Shown here piece by piece: positions 27,028-35,538 of a stretch of DNA of 45,573 nucleotides. This stretch comes from Psychrobacter sp. UBA5136 (GTDB taxonomy: Bacteria > Pseudomonadota > Gammaproteobacteria > Pseudomonadales > Moraxellaceae): contig NZ_DHYG01000044.1 in the NCBI RefSeq assembly GCF_002414005.1, positions 1 to 45,573 of the forward strand. Direction: 5' to 3'. Every line of letters begins with the position of its first letter. The first letter of the stretch is position 1. The notes under the pieces are model-generated. The model was not told the DNA's origin, ran no database searches, and was given only the letters and a program-made list of their open reading frames with translations. The position numbers and the translations under genes were made by a program.

Positions 27028-27854
27028 ATACCAGTAAAATGACAGCAGTGGCAAGAGACGTGCTATTCGCCCCTGTTTATCTGTATCAAGGGCACAAAAT
27101 CAAGCGCGATACCGTGCGCCTGCCGGAGCCAAATGGCGACAGACACGGCCAGGTTCAGCTCAATAGCGCGCCTGATGCCTCAAGTCCTGATGCCTCAAAT
27201 GACGATAACAAAAAGACGTTAACGGTAATGGTCGTTGGTGACTCAGCGGCGGCGGGCGTCGGTAGTCAAACCCAGCAAGAGGCGCTAGTTGGTCATTTGA
27301 TTCCCATTTTGACGCAGCAACCGCTTATCCATACCACCTTTGATATCCTAAACTGGTCGTTGCAAGCGACGACTGGACACACCAGCTTTGATATCTTGCG
27401 CAGGCTCTATGTACTGCCTACTCCTAGCCAGCCTACTGATGTCATGGTGCTAAGTGTTGGCGTCAATGACACCACGTCCAACGTCTCTGTAGATAAGTGG
27501 CAGCAGCAAATTGAAGATATCATCGCTATCGCGCAGCGTAAATTTGGCGTGCGTGAGCTGATTTTTTTAAGCCTGCCGCCGATGGCACAAATGCCTGCCA
27601 TACCTGCGCCGTTAAATAACTTTGTTGGTGCAAAAGCGGCCATCCTTGATGGTATGTTGCAGCAAATTTGTACTGCACATGATGGCGTTACTTACATGGC
27701 AACGGACTTTGCGCGTATGATAGAGGAGCATTCTAACGGCTCGCCAATCGATATCAGGGTGATGTTTGCCAGTGATGGCTTTCATCCAAGCAGCCTGATG
27801 TACGGTTATTGGGCCGAGCAAGTGGCAGAATTAATAGTCGAATTGCTAGAGTAA
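27021..27854 (+). CDS. SGNH/GDSL-family hydrolase overlapping nadV
   Basis: The 277-residue protein has the four SGNH blocks: Ser75 in VVGDSAAAGVG, a glycine in the TTGHTSFDIL region, Asn in LSVGVNDTTSN, and Asp/His in SDGFHPSSLMYGYWAEQ. Such enzymes are esterases, lysophospholipases or acetylesterases. No signal peptide is evident. Between the N-terminus and block I there is a Ser/Asp/Asn-rich linker encoded by a 15-bp tandem repeat. The ATG lies inside the last codons of nadV with GGGAG at a good distance, so translation is probably coupled. The substrate and any link to NAD metabolism are unknown. Confidence 0.85.
   Translation: MVDTSKMTAVARDVLFAPVYLYQGHKIKRDTVRLPEPNGDRHGQVQLNSAPDASSPDASNDDNKKTLTVMVVGDSAAAGVGSQTQQEALVGHLIPILTQQPLIHTTFDILNWSLQATTGHTSFDILRRLYVLPTPSQPTDVMVLSVGVNDTTSNVSVDKWQQQIEDIIAIAQRKFGVRELIFLSLPPMAQMPAIPAPLNNFVGAKAAILDGMLQQICTAHDGVTYMATDFARMIEEHSNGSPIDIRVMFASDGFHPSSLMYGYWAEQVAELIVELLE
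27171..27200 (+). repeat. 15-bp tandem repeat in the SGNH hydrolase linker
   Basis: CCTGATGCCTCAAGT (27171-27185) is followed by CCTGATGCCTCAAAT (27186-27200), encoding PDASSPDASN in the polar linker. Confidence 0.85.
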
Positions 27855-27923
27855 TCTGCGACTAAGTTGAATAACTGAGGTTAAATAGCTGAGTATGGTA
27901 AAACTTAACGTTAAAAATTAAAC

Positions 27924-27956
27924 AAAAAAAACCGCTGAATATTCAGCGGTTTTTTT
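27924..27956. terminator. Bidirectional terminator between the SGNH hydrolase and L31
   Basis: ACCGCTGAAT and ATTCAGCGGT form an uninterrupted palindrome at 27931-27950, flanked by a run of A on the left and a run of T on the right. It can stop both convergent transcripts. Confidence 0.92.
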
Positions 27957-28008
27957 ATTGCTTAGCAACAGACTGCTTAGCGACATATATTTATACCATA
28001 AGTATAAA

Positions 28009-28287
28009 TTATTCAGCAGAATCAGCAGCTTTTTTGCTACGGCCACCAAACGCACCAAAGCGTTTGTTGAAGCTTGCAACACGGCCTTCAGTAGACGTTT
28101 TGCGTTGTTCGCCAGTATAGAATGGATGCGACGCACTTGAGATATCAAGTGGGTAGTATGGGTACTCGACACCTTCGTATTCACGAGTGGCTTTGGTGCT
28201 AACAGTTGAACGCGTTAAGAAAAACACGTCAGCGTTAGTGTCATGGAACAAAACTTCTTGGTAATTAGGATGGATATCTTTACGCAT
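28009..28287 (-). CDS. rpmE2: 50S ribosomal protein L31, type B (zinc-free)
   Basis: From MRKDIHPNYQEVLFHDTNAD the product has 92 residues and contains no cysteine. It is therefore the type B (C-minus) L31, which replaces the zinc-binding form in the 50S subunit. The YYPLDISSASHPFYTGEQRK region is typical, and the C-terminus is rich in basic and small residues. The ATG at 28287 is chosen because the family begins MKxxIHP; an upstream extension of 34 codons is not conserved in type. In other bacteria this paralogue is often induced by zinc starvation through Zur, but I see no Zur-type palindrome upstream. Confidence 0.94.
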   Translation of the reverse strand: MRKDIHPNYQEVLFHDTNADVFFLTRSTVSTKATREYEGVEYPYYPLDISSASHPFYTGEQRKTSTEGRVASFNKRFGAFGGRSKKAADSAE

Positions 28288-28636
28288 AATAAACTCTCTA
28301 TGTCCGATGTATGTACGGCGTTTTTGCTTAATGGCATCTTTTTTAACTATCAAGCACACTAACATACGTAACTGAGGCACTAAGGACATCTGTCAGTCTG
28401 GCAATTACGTCACTGGCTTATTCCAGCACCCAACACCACACCGCTGCTCACTTAGCCTTTCCCCAGCGGGAAAATCAAACCGCGATTTTAACGGTTTTTG
28501 CTGCTCGATGCAAGCTGCTTCTACGATAAGACCACGCCATAAGCGCGACTTAACGCCATGATGCTGAGTCAAAAAACCGCATAAAAAAGCAGCTATAAAT
28601 AGCTACTTTTTATTTCTGTTAAAATTGCTCTGTACG
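28288..28636. other. Spacer between L31 and a lipoprotein gene
   Basis: The spacer is 349 bp. It holds the L31 promoter region and the lipoprotein terminator at 28583-28612. I see no other gene in it. Confidence 0.5.
28583..28612 (-). terminator. Terminator of the secreted-repeat lipoprotein gene
   Basis: On the minus strand AAAAAGTAGCTAT pairs with ATAGCTGCTTTTT (one T-G wobble) around a 2-nt loop and continues with T. It lies 24 bp after the stop codon. Confidence 0.8.
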
Positions 28637-29071
28637 CTATTTGGTTTTTACGATATGCCAAACGCCAAGTTTATTATCGCCATTTTTATCACCAACCTTG
28701 GTGTCATTGGCATAAAAATATAACGGCTTACCGTTTACTGCCCACTGATATTTGCCGTCTTCGCGCTGGAACGCCGCAAACTGCCCTGACGCTTTGGCAT
28801 TACTCGGTGCCATAAACGCTGGCCAAGCGACCAGGCACGCAGAGCCGCATTCTGATTTATTCATAGAATCCTTATCAAAGGTATATAAGGTCATATGGTT
28901 GGTTGCATCGACCAACATGCCATTTCTACTGGCAACTGGCGCGGTATTTTTGACGGTCGCTTGTACATCATGCATGCCAGAATCGTCATTGCCAAACATG
29001 TTATTAAACGTAGAGCAACCGCTAAGCGCTAGGGTGCCAGAAATGACAGATAAGATAAGTAGATGTTTCAT
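28637..29071 (-). CDS. Secreted-repeat lipoprotein (COG4315-like)
   Basis: The 144-residue protein begins with a clear lipoprotein signal (MKHLLILSVISGTLALSGC), with the lipobox LSGC and lipidated Cys19. The mature part contains two copies of the short repeat seen in this family: LVDATNHMTLYTFDKDSMNK followed by CGSACLVAWPAF, then YQWAVNGKPLYFYANDTKVG followed by GVWHIVK. The family is widespread in the envelope of bacteria and its function is not known. Two cysteines (in SECGSAC) may form a disulfide. AAGGAAG upstream supports the start. Confidence 0.88.
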   Translation of the reverse strand: MKHLLILSVISGTLALSGCSTFNNMFGNDDSGMHDVQATVKNTAPVASRNGMLVDATNHMTLYTFDKDSMNKSECGSACLVAWPAFMAPSNAKASGQFAAFQREDGKYQWAVNGKPLYFYANDTKVGDKNGDNKLGVWHIVKTK

Positions 29072-29635
29072 AATAACTTCCTTGTTATGGTGAAATTGAA
29101 TAAAAGTACGATTAGATTTTTTCTTGTCGTCAAAAGGTTTGAATTTTTTTGATGATTAATATTTTTATCTCTAAGCATTTTTAATATAGCATAGACAGGA
29201 CAGCAGACGTTTCTACCATTATATAAATTTACAAAAGCGCTTAAAGACCTCAACTAAGTAAACCAAAACCCTAACTTTACAAGAAAGCTGTTTGCCTGCC
29301 TGTGTTTTCATTGTTCTTTTCTCTCCGTTTACTCTCTTTTCTCCTCGCTTACCTTATCGCTATCTGCTGACAAAATTAAGCCGCAGCTTACTTATTTACC
29401 GCCGTATAGAGATTAGTTTTTCGTAGAATAACGCTATATAAAGTAAGAATGACTAAACAATGGCAAATGTGACTATGGCGGCTTAAGATGAATATTGAAC
29501 TTAGCGCCCGCTGCACGCATATCGATAGCCTATCTAAAAACTGTTTAGTAACCAACTGTCTATAAATAAATCAGTCAATAAATACGCCGTGCATGCTCTG
29601 ATAACGGGCATGCGCTTAAGGATATAATCACAACA
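29072..29635. other. Long spacer between the lipoprotein and the FAD protein
   Basis: The spacer is 564 bp and lies between divergent genes. It includes a pyrimidine-rich stretch with an imperfect 20-bp tandem repeat (29315-29354, beginning TCTTTTCTC twice). I see no reading frame with a credible start and no RNA gene. Confidence 0.45.
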
Positions 29636-31234
29636 ATGACGCACACTTTTTTGCACAATCAAGCACCTTTAGCCAAACGGGTCGGTATCCTCGGTGGCGG
29701 CACGGCTGGGGCAACCATTGCCATTCGCCTTGCGGCATTAGGGCTTGAAACCTATTTATTTGAAAAAAACAAATCGCTTATCGATGGGCCACCGATGTGC
29801 CATTTGCATGCCGGCGGCAATCTTTATCGTGAAATCCCTGACGAAGATTGCATCGCATTGCTTAAACAGTGCATCGATATTTTGCGTCTTTATCCTTATA
29901 CCATCGATGTGCGCCCGACGGTTTTTGCCGTGCCAACGCGCGATGAAGGCTTGCCCGAAGACTTGCTACCACGCCTTGATATTTTGACCGATGCTTATCG
30001 TAAACTTATCGAGCTAGATGCTAATAATAAGGTGCTTGGCGAACCTGAGGACTACTATCAGCTCTATAGTCATGAACGGCTTATTGAATTGTCCAAGCGC
30101 GAGCAAGTAGCGGTGCCACGCACGGTTGATGAATGGATGATACCAGTCGCTAAGTATTTGGACTTAAGTAAAGTCAAATTTCCGCTGATTGTCGTGCAAG
30201 AATACGGCTGGAATATCTTCCGTTTGGCAGCTTCTGCACAACTGGCTTTAGAAGAGTATGAGCATGCGCATGTGTTTACCGACACAAAGGTGCGGCAAGT
30301 GATGCCTGTTGATTGTGAAAACTGCTCAAACGCTGACCACCATGTGACCAAATGGCGTATCGATTATCAGCAAGCGGCGCGCTCTGATATTAAAACTGAA
30401 GCGGATTTTGAAAATGAAACGAACACGGAACCTCAAACGGAGTCTATCGAAGTCGATTACTTAATCAACGCTTGCGGTTTTCGTACGGGCGTCATCGATG
30501 ATATGGTTGGCGTCAAAGTCACGCGTATGGTCGAGTTTAAATCGTCTTATATTACCCACTGGGATGGCACGGGCGGGCAGCTACCTGAGATTATTATTTA
30601 TGGTGAGCGCGGCACCCCTGAAGGCATGGCGCAGCTAACGCCCTATCCCGATGGCTATTTTCAAATACATGGCATGAGTAAATGTATCACGCTGTTTGAT
30701 GATGGTTTGGTCGCCTCTAATAAGAACAGCGCCCAACCGAAATTGCCATCGCAATACTTACACTATATCGAGGACGGCTGGGATAAAGCGCCGCTACAAG
30801 CACGTAGCCAGCAAGCGATTGATCATGTCGCCGAGTTTGTGCCGACCTTTCATAGCGCGCGTACGGTTGGTAACGCGCTATATGGTGGACAGCAAATACC
30901 CGGTCAGGACGATACCTTGCGCGTTGCCGATGTGAGCTTGTATTCTAATATCCGTTATGCGCGCGCCGAAAACGTCAAAGCGTCCTCTACCTTGATAGCG
31001 GCCGATCAAATCGTCGATGAATTGACGACGCTTGGTTTGGTTGATTTTGAGGCACCAGAAAACCGTCAGCGTTATGCGCATGAATGGGCGTATTTAGCGC
31101 ACAATGATAGCTTAGCGATTGATGGTGTTGCCCGCAGTTTGGCTAAAGAGCGCGGCTTTCCGCTGGCGATGGCGTGCGTAAATCATGGTATCCATGACAC
31201 GACTTTGGACAGTTTAAACGCTGGTGAAAGGTAA
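29636..31234 (+). CDS. FAD-dependent oxidoreductase of unknown substrate
   Basis: The 532-residue protein opens with a Rossmann FAD-binding motif, VGILGGGTAGATIAIRLAAL, followed by an acidic residue at the end of the second strand (YLFEKN). A later conserved stretch, IEVDYLINACGFRTGVIDD, looks like the second FAD-contacting region. It resembles DAO-type flavoproteins and, in its first motif, flavin-dependent halogenases, but halogenase-specific motifs are not seen. A polar insertion with many Glu, Asp, Asn and Thr lies at about residues 240-280. The ribosome binding site (AAGGA) is about 13 bases from the ATG, rather far. The substrate is unknown. It is a single-gene unit. Confidence 0.72.
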   Translation: MTHTFLHNQAPLAKRVGILGGGTAGATIAIRLAALGLETYLFEKNKSLIDGPPMCHLHAGGNLYREIPDEDCIALLKQCIDILRLYPYTIDVRPTVFAVPTRDEGLPEDLLPRLDILTDAYRKLIELDANNKVLGEPEDYYQLYSHERLIELSKREQVAVPRTVDEWMIPVAKYLDLSKVKFPLIVVQEYGWNIFRLAASAQLALEEYEHAHVFTDTKVRQVMPVDCENCSNADHHVTKWRIDYQQAARSDIKTEADFENETNTEPQTESIEVDYLINACGFRTGVIDDMVGVKVTRMVEFKSSYITHWDGTGGQLPEIIIYGERGTPEGMAQLTPYPDGYFQIHGMSKCITLFDDGLVASNKNSAQPKLPSQYLHYIEDGWDKAPLQARSQQAIDHVAEFVPTFHSARTVGNALYGGQQIPGQDDTLRVADVSLYSNIRYARAENVKASSTLIAADQIVDELTTLGLVDFEAPENRQRYAHEWAYLAHNDSLAIDGVARSLAKERGFPLAMACVNHGIHDTTLDSLNAGER

Positions 31235-31310
31235 GTCATTGCAACGGTTTTTTAAAACCTATGAAACTTGAGAAATTGTTTAAGGGACGTAAGTGCTAAA
31301 AATAAAGCAA

Positions 31311-31355
31311 AAAAAAGGAGAGCAAGGCTAATAATACGCCCTACTCTCCTTTTTT
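31311..31355. terminator. Bidirectional terminator between the FAD protein and LOG genes
   Basis: AAAAAAGGAGAG (31311-31322) pairs perfectly with CTCTCCTTTTTT (31344-31355). The 21-nt loop has a further small GGC/GCC pairing. The A and T flanks let it serve both convergent genes. Confidence 0.88.
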
Positions 31356-31389
31356 AAATAAAAGCATTTATAGATAAAAATAGGCGCTT

Positions 31390-32067
31390 TTAATTACCCG
31401 CCATTTTTTCGGTATCGACGGCATCGTCTATTTTTACCACAGTTTTTAGTAGGTCAATCGCTTCGCTAATCGTATTGCACACCACCAAACGCTCAAGGTC
31501 TTGTTGCTTCATAAACCCTTGCTCAGCGGTGTATTGTAAATGCTCAATCATACAATCATAAAAACCGTTGATATTAAGAATAATCATCGGTTTTTCATGC
31601 TGATATAGCTGGCGCCACGTGGCAATTTCCATAATTTCTTCTAATGTTCCAAGCCCGCCCGGCAAGGTAATAAAGGCATCGGCGTACTCTGCCATGACGG
31701 TTTTACGGGTGTGCATGGTGTCGGTTAGATGCAGGCGCGTCAGCTGCTCATGGGCAATCTCGTGCTTAAGCATAAAGGTTGGAATCACGCCAACCGCTTC
31801 TGCCCCGCCTTTGATGACTTCATCGGCAACTGCGCCCATCAGCCCGATGCTGGCGCCGCCGTAAACCAAACCCAAACCATTATCCGCAAGCGCACGACCC
31901 AGCTCACGTGCTGCTTGTTCGTAAACCTCATTATTACCCGAGCGTGAACCGCAATAAACCGCCACCAGCGGCATCGTTAACGAGGCTTTATCTACCGCTT
32001 TTTCAATATTGGTAATATCTTGACTGGTAATAACTTCATAAGTGTCATTGTTAATTTTCATTTGCAT
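31390..32067 (-). CDS. LOG family nucleotide phosphoribohydrolase
   Basis: The 225-residue protein has the LOG (lysine decarboxylase-like Rossmann) signatures: VAVYCGSRSGNN, GLGLVYGGASIGLMGAVAD, HTRKTVMAEYADAFITLPGG and GTLEEIMEIATW. The PGGxGTxxE motif binds the nucleotide phosphate. Family members release the base from cytokinin-type or other nucleoside 5'-monophosphates. They are often mis-annotated as lysine decarboxylases, a function not expected here. About 30 residues precede the core. AAGGAA upstream supports the start. Confidence 0.92.
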   Translation of the reverse strand: MQMKINNDTYEVITSQDITNIEKAVDKASLTMPLVAVYCGSRSGNNEVYEQAARELGRALADNGLGLVYGGASIGLMGAVADEVIKGGAEAVGVIPTFMLKHEIAHEQLTRLHLTDTMHTRKTVMAEYADAFITLPGGLGTLEEIMEIATWRQLYQHEKPMIILNINGFYDCMIEHLQYTAEQGFMKQQDLERLVVCNTISEAIDLLKTVVKIDDAVDTEKMAGN

Positions 32068-32505
32068 AGAGTTTCCTTAATTGTTATAGCGATTTTTTCT
32101 TAAATACTTAGCCATTAAATACATGGCTATTGAATACTTAGCTATTAAAACATGATTGATTATAAGAGTTGTTTTTTTGATGTAGGTTAATTGGTCAAAA
32201 AACTATAAATGAAAATATTATTGAATAATGTCGTTCAAAATAAACCAGCTAGAACTGGCGTATAGAACTTGAAAGTCACTTTCGGCCCCCTTCCTACTTA
32301 AGTTTTATTTTACCATAAGCAGTGCTATTCGGCGGCCATCCCAGCGTCATCACATCGCTGAAGTGCTTTATTATTACGCAATTGCTACACGTTTAACATC
32401 AAGCACCACACACATGCGCCGCATTACGCAATGTTTTTATTTATCCAAAGCATTTGCTTATAAAAATGACAATTAAACATGACCCCCACCTATTAAGGTT
32501 AAACC
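32068..32505. other. Divergent spacer between LOG and a hydrolase
   Basis: The spacer is 438 bp and AT-rich, with an imperfect 30-bp tandem repeat at 32101-32160 near the LOG start. I see no gene in it. Confidence 0.45.
32101..32160. repeat. Imperfect 30-bp tandem repeat upstream of LOG
   Basis: AATACTTAGC followed by YATTAAA occurs at 32103 and again at 32133, a 30-bp period, with a one-base slip in the later half. It lies within 100 bp of the minus-strand LOG start. Confidence 0.65.
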
Positions 32506-33402
32506 ATGGAAAAACCTCACAACAACAATCAAACGGATATTTATTCTTTAAGCATCATGACCGAGCGCAATCGCGCATTGGCAGCGACGGTTTATCGCCC
32601 TAAAAATGAAGTGAAAGCCGCGGTCATGATGGCGCCAGCGACAGGGATTAAACGCCAGTTTTACCATAATTTTGCCGCTTATTTAGCCGAGCAAGGCTTT
32701 GGTGTGTTGACCTTTGACAACGAAGGTATCGGCGAGTCGCTTACCACCGATTTGACGAAATGCGATGCCTCTTTAATCAGCTGGGGTCGCCACGACATGC
32801 CAGCCGTCCTTGATGCCTTGCAAGATGAATTTACCAATGCCACTTATCATTTGATTGGTCATAGTGCCGGCGGTCAGCTGATTGGTTTGATGCCAAATTA
32901 TAAAGCCATTGCTTCGGTGTTGAATGTCGCTTGCTCATCAGGGCAAATCAAAAACATGGACATGCCTTATAAATTAAAAGCCATGGGTTTTATGGATGCC
33001 TTTATTCCACTCACCAATCTGACGTTAGGCTATACGCCAGCGGATAAAATCGGTATGGGAGAGCCGCTACCGCGCGGCGTCGCTCGTCAATGGCGCGAGT
33101 GGTGCAATGGCGCAGGTTATATTAAGACCGCTTTTGGCAAAAGTATTCACACCCATTTTTATGATGAAATAACCGCGCCATCTTTGTGGCTCGGCTTTAG
33201 CGATGATGACATTGCCAACAGTACAAACATGGACGACATGATTCGCGTCTTTAGTAAGATGCCGGCCGAAAAACGCATTTTTGCGCCAAAAGAGTTTGGC
33301 TTAAACAGTATCGGTCACATGGGCTATTTTAGTCGCAAAACCCATGCAAAAGCCCCTGAGCTTTGGCAAATGGCGACTGATTGGTTAAATAAGCAGCAAT
33401 AG
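32506..33402 (+). CDS. Alpha/beta hydrolase (serine aminopeptidase S33-like)
   Basis: The 298-residue protein shows VMMAPATGIKRQFYHNFAAY (oxyanion region), GVLTFDNEGIGES, the nucleophile elbow LIGHSAGGQL, an acid in GFSDDDIANS and a histidine in SIGHMGYFS, so the catalytic triad can be placed. It has no signal peptide. The pattern AxxxGIxRxFYxxFAxYLAxxG is found in a group of bacterial hydrolases of unknown substrate. AAGG seven bases upstream supports the start. It converges on the exonuclease gene with only 27 bp between the stops and no hairpin there. Confidence 0.82.
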   Translation: MEKPHNNNQTDIYSLSIMTERNRALAATVYRPKNEVKAAVMMAPATGIKRQFYHNFAAYLAEQGFGVLTFDNEGIGESLTTDLTKCDASLISWGRHDMPAVLDALQDEFTNATYHLIGHSAGGQLIGLMPNYKAIASVLNVACSSGQIKNMDMPYKLKAMGFMDAFIPLTNLTLGYTPADKIGMGEPLPRGVARQWREWCNGAGYIKTAFGKSIHTHFYDEITAPSLWLGFSDDDIANSTNMDDMIRVFSKMPAEKRIFAPKEFGLNSIGHMGYFSRKTHAKAPELWQMATDWLNKQQ

Positions 33403-33429
33403 CTTTTATTTAAGTATAAACGCGCCTAT

Positions 33430-34131
33430 TTAAGCTTGCCTATTGTTTGCTGCCTGATCTGCCGTCTCTTCGGCTTTGACGCGCTTGGTCAAAGCCGAAT
33501 ACAGCGACGGCTGCATATTATGAATGTTACCCAGCATCCATTTGACGTAGCTAATCGGCACGTCTTTAATCAGCATGCCTTTATGTTTGCCAAAGGGCAT
33601 TTTGCTTATAGGATGGGCTTTATTAGCGATAGCATGAGCGGCCGCAAAGTCCGTCGGTGCTATCTTTAGGCGCTCGCAGCACGCTTGATACAGCAGATAA
33701 CACATGCGCGCATCACCTAGCGCGTCATGAGCGGCAATCGTCATCTTGCTTGCCTCAGCTTTGCCCAATAACTGCTCGATACATTTTGACTGACCATAGG
33801 CGCTCCATTCTGGAAAGGCAACGCGCGCCAGCCGTACGGTACATATCAGCTTAGCAGACGGGCTACCTATCACCCGCCAATCAAAGCGTACATTATGGCC
33901 AATCAAATACTGTGGCAACTCAAATTGCTCGAGCTCAAAGCGCTCAAGACCGGCGACATCGTCATCGGTGATACCATGAATTTTAATGACGAATGGGGAA
34001 ATCGAGCGACCGCTATTAAAGTATTTCATCCACTCAAAACCCGTCGCTACATTAATCGTTGCCACTTGAATTGGCCGTGGATCACGACCTTGATCGGTTT
34101 CGGTATCAATAATCAGCGCCGTGTCAGTCAT
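33430..34131 (-). CDS. DEDDh 3'-5' exonuclease with DUF3820 domain
   Basis: The 233-residue protein has an N-terminal DnaQ-like exonuclease domain: Exo I with Asp9 and Glu11 in IIDTETDQG, Exo II in YLIGHNVRFDW and Exo III in AAHDALGDARM, which places it in the DEDDh class. A short C-terminal module, MPFGKHKGMLIKDVPISYVK, matches DUF3820. The combination occurs in Pseudomonas and its relatives. The role, such as trimming RNA or DNA ends, is not established. No strong ribosome binding site precedes the ATG. Confidence 0.87.
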   Translation of the reverse strand: MTDTALIIDTETDQGRDPRPIQVATINVATGFEWMKYFNSGRSISPFVIKIHGITDDDVAGLERFELEQFELPQYLIGHNVRFDWRVIGSPSAKLICTVRLARVAFPEWSAYGQSKCIEQLLGKAEASKMTIAAHDALGDARMCYLLYQACCERLKIAPTDFAAAHAIANKAHPISKMPFGKHKGMLIKDVPISYVKWMLGNIHNMQPSLYSALTKRVKAEETADQAANNRQA

Positions 34132-34326
34132 AGAGTTTAGCCATCGTTATTTAAAAATAGGTAGCAGTATCGAGGTTTTCTATAAATTTTAAAAAATATA
34201 TAAATTTTAAAAGCAGCGAGGTATTTATGGGGATAAAAGCTAGGGATAACAATGGCATACAGAAAATAGAGACGTTAACTTCTATAATATTAAATAGAAT
34301 GAAGGCAAAAAATTAAAGAGACATCA

Positions 34327-34947
34327 ATGCTAGCAGACGGCAATAACCCACCGCCAAACAAAGAGCCAAACAAAAAGCCAAACGTCTTGGGCCGCGTATT
34401 TAGTGTCTTAATCAAGGCGGCTGTGTTATTGCTGCTGTTATTTGTGTTCGATAAGCTTTTACCGAGTATCAGCCAGCAAACGCAGTCGTTTGTACTGGCA
34501 AGATGGCAACAGCTCAGCCTGTTACAACAACCATTACCCACCGAAAATAGCTTACCTAGCCCGCTACCGGGACGGCATTTAACGGATACGTGGGGCGGCG
34601 CGCGTAGCCAAGGCCGCACCCATGAGGGCATCGATATTTTTGCGCCGCGTGGTACGCCGATACAGGCAACCACGCAAGGTATTGTCAGTAAAGTTGGCGA
34701 AAATAATTTGGGCGGGCGCGTAGTGGTTATCATTGGACCGGGCGGCGCCGCACATTATTACGCACATCTAGAAGATTATGCCGATATCAGTCCAAATGAC
34801 TGGGTAAATAGCGGCGATATTATCGGCTATGTCGGCGACAGTGGTAACGCCAAAGGCACAACGACCCACGTCCATTACGGCATTTATATCAATGGCAGCG
34901 CGGTCAACCCTTATCCCTTATTAAAAAAGCCTAATAGCTCGATTTAA
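34327..34947 (+). CDS. Membrane-anchored M23 (LytM) metallopeptidase
   Basis: The 206-residue protein has a proline-rich cytoplasmic N-terminus, one membrane segment (about 25-42, VLIKAAVLLLLLFVF) and a C-terminal LytM domain in the periplasm. Zinc ligands are His99 and Asp103 in THEGIDIFAPRGTP and His183 in HVHYGIY, with His181 as the catalytic histidine. All are present, so it should be an active peptidoglycan endopeptidase rather than a degenerate EnvC/NlpD-type activator. The motif GDSGNAKGTTTHVHYG is typical of proteobacterial homologues. It converges on dtd, with 11 bp between the two genes. Confidence 0.9.
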   Translation: MLADGNNPPPNKEPNKKPNVLGRVFSVLIKAAVLLLLLFVFDKLLPSISQQTQSFVLARWQQLSLLQQPLPTENSLPSPLPGRHLTDTWGGARSQGRTHEGIDIFAPRGTPIQATTQGIVSKVGENNLGGRVVVIIGPGGAAHYYAHLEDYADISPNDWVNSGDIIGYVGDSGNAKGTTTHVHYGIYINGSAVNPYPLLKKPNSSI

Positions 34948-34958
34948 GCCTTTAAGCT

Positions 34959-35411
34959 CTACACTTCTAGTAAGAAATTTAACGGTCCATCGTTGATACT
35001 GGCCACTTGCATATCAGCGCCAAACTGACCAGTCGCTACAGTGGGATGCTGAGTTTTTGCATAAGTCACCAATTGCTCAAATAACGCTTGTGCAGCAGCG
35101 GGAGCCATCGCGCCGCCAAAGTCAGGACGGCGGCCTTTATCGGTTTTCGCCATTAAGGTAAATTGTGATACCAATAGTAAGCCGCCACCCACTTGCTGCA
35201 CATTTTTATCCAATTTACCAACCTTAGCAGGGTCATCAGCGTTTTCAAAAATACGGTAGGTGAGGATTTTATCAATCATACGCTGCGCACTTTGCAGGTT
35301 GTCATCTGGCCCTAAACCAATATAAGCCAATATGCCTTGCTCAATCTCACCAACGCCTTGCTCGTCAACAGTGACACTGGCACGGCGCACCCTTTGTATC
35401 AACGCTCTCAT
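34959..35411 (-). CDS. dtd: D-aminoacyl-tRNA deacylase
   Basis: The enzyme hydrolyses D-amino acids wrongly attached to tRNA. The 150-residue protein starts MRALIQRVRRASVTVD and has the first signature SQFTLMA. The second, usually NxGPxT with the cis-proline that excludes L-substrates, reads NDGPLN here, so Gly-Pro is kept while the threonine is Asn. The length is normal. AAGGAAGG upstream supports the start. It is divergent from psd. Confidence 0.95.
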   Translation of the reverse strand: MRALIQRVRRASVTVDEQGVGEIEQGILAYIGLGPDDNLQSAQRMIDKILTYRIFENADDPAKVGKLDKNVQQVGGGLLLVSQFTLMAKTDKGRRPDFGGAMAPAAAQALFEQLVTYAKTQHPTVATGQFGADMQVASINDGPLNFLLEV

Positions 35412-35538
35412 TTACGGCCTTCCTTATTTATAAATAGCTTACAGTTTATGGTCATACAATCATACCTGAGCATGATAAAATACCGCTATCAACTTGCCTA
35501 TTAATAATTACATCGAACCCTATTTTGGTAATCTCATT

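Noticed and set aside
31390..32067. LOG protein considered as lysine decarboxylase
   Set aside because: The PGGxGTxxE motif and short length indicate a nucleotide phosphoribohydrolase, and no PLP-lysine region is present.
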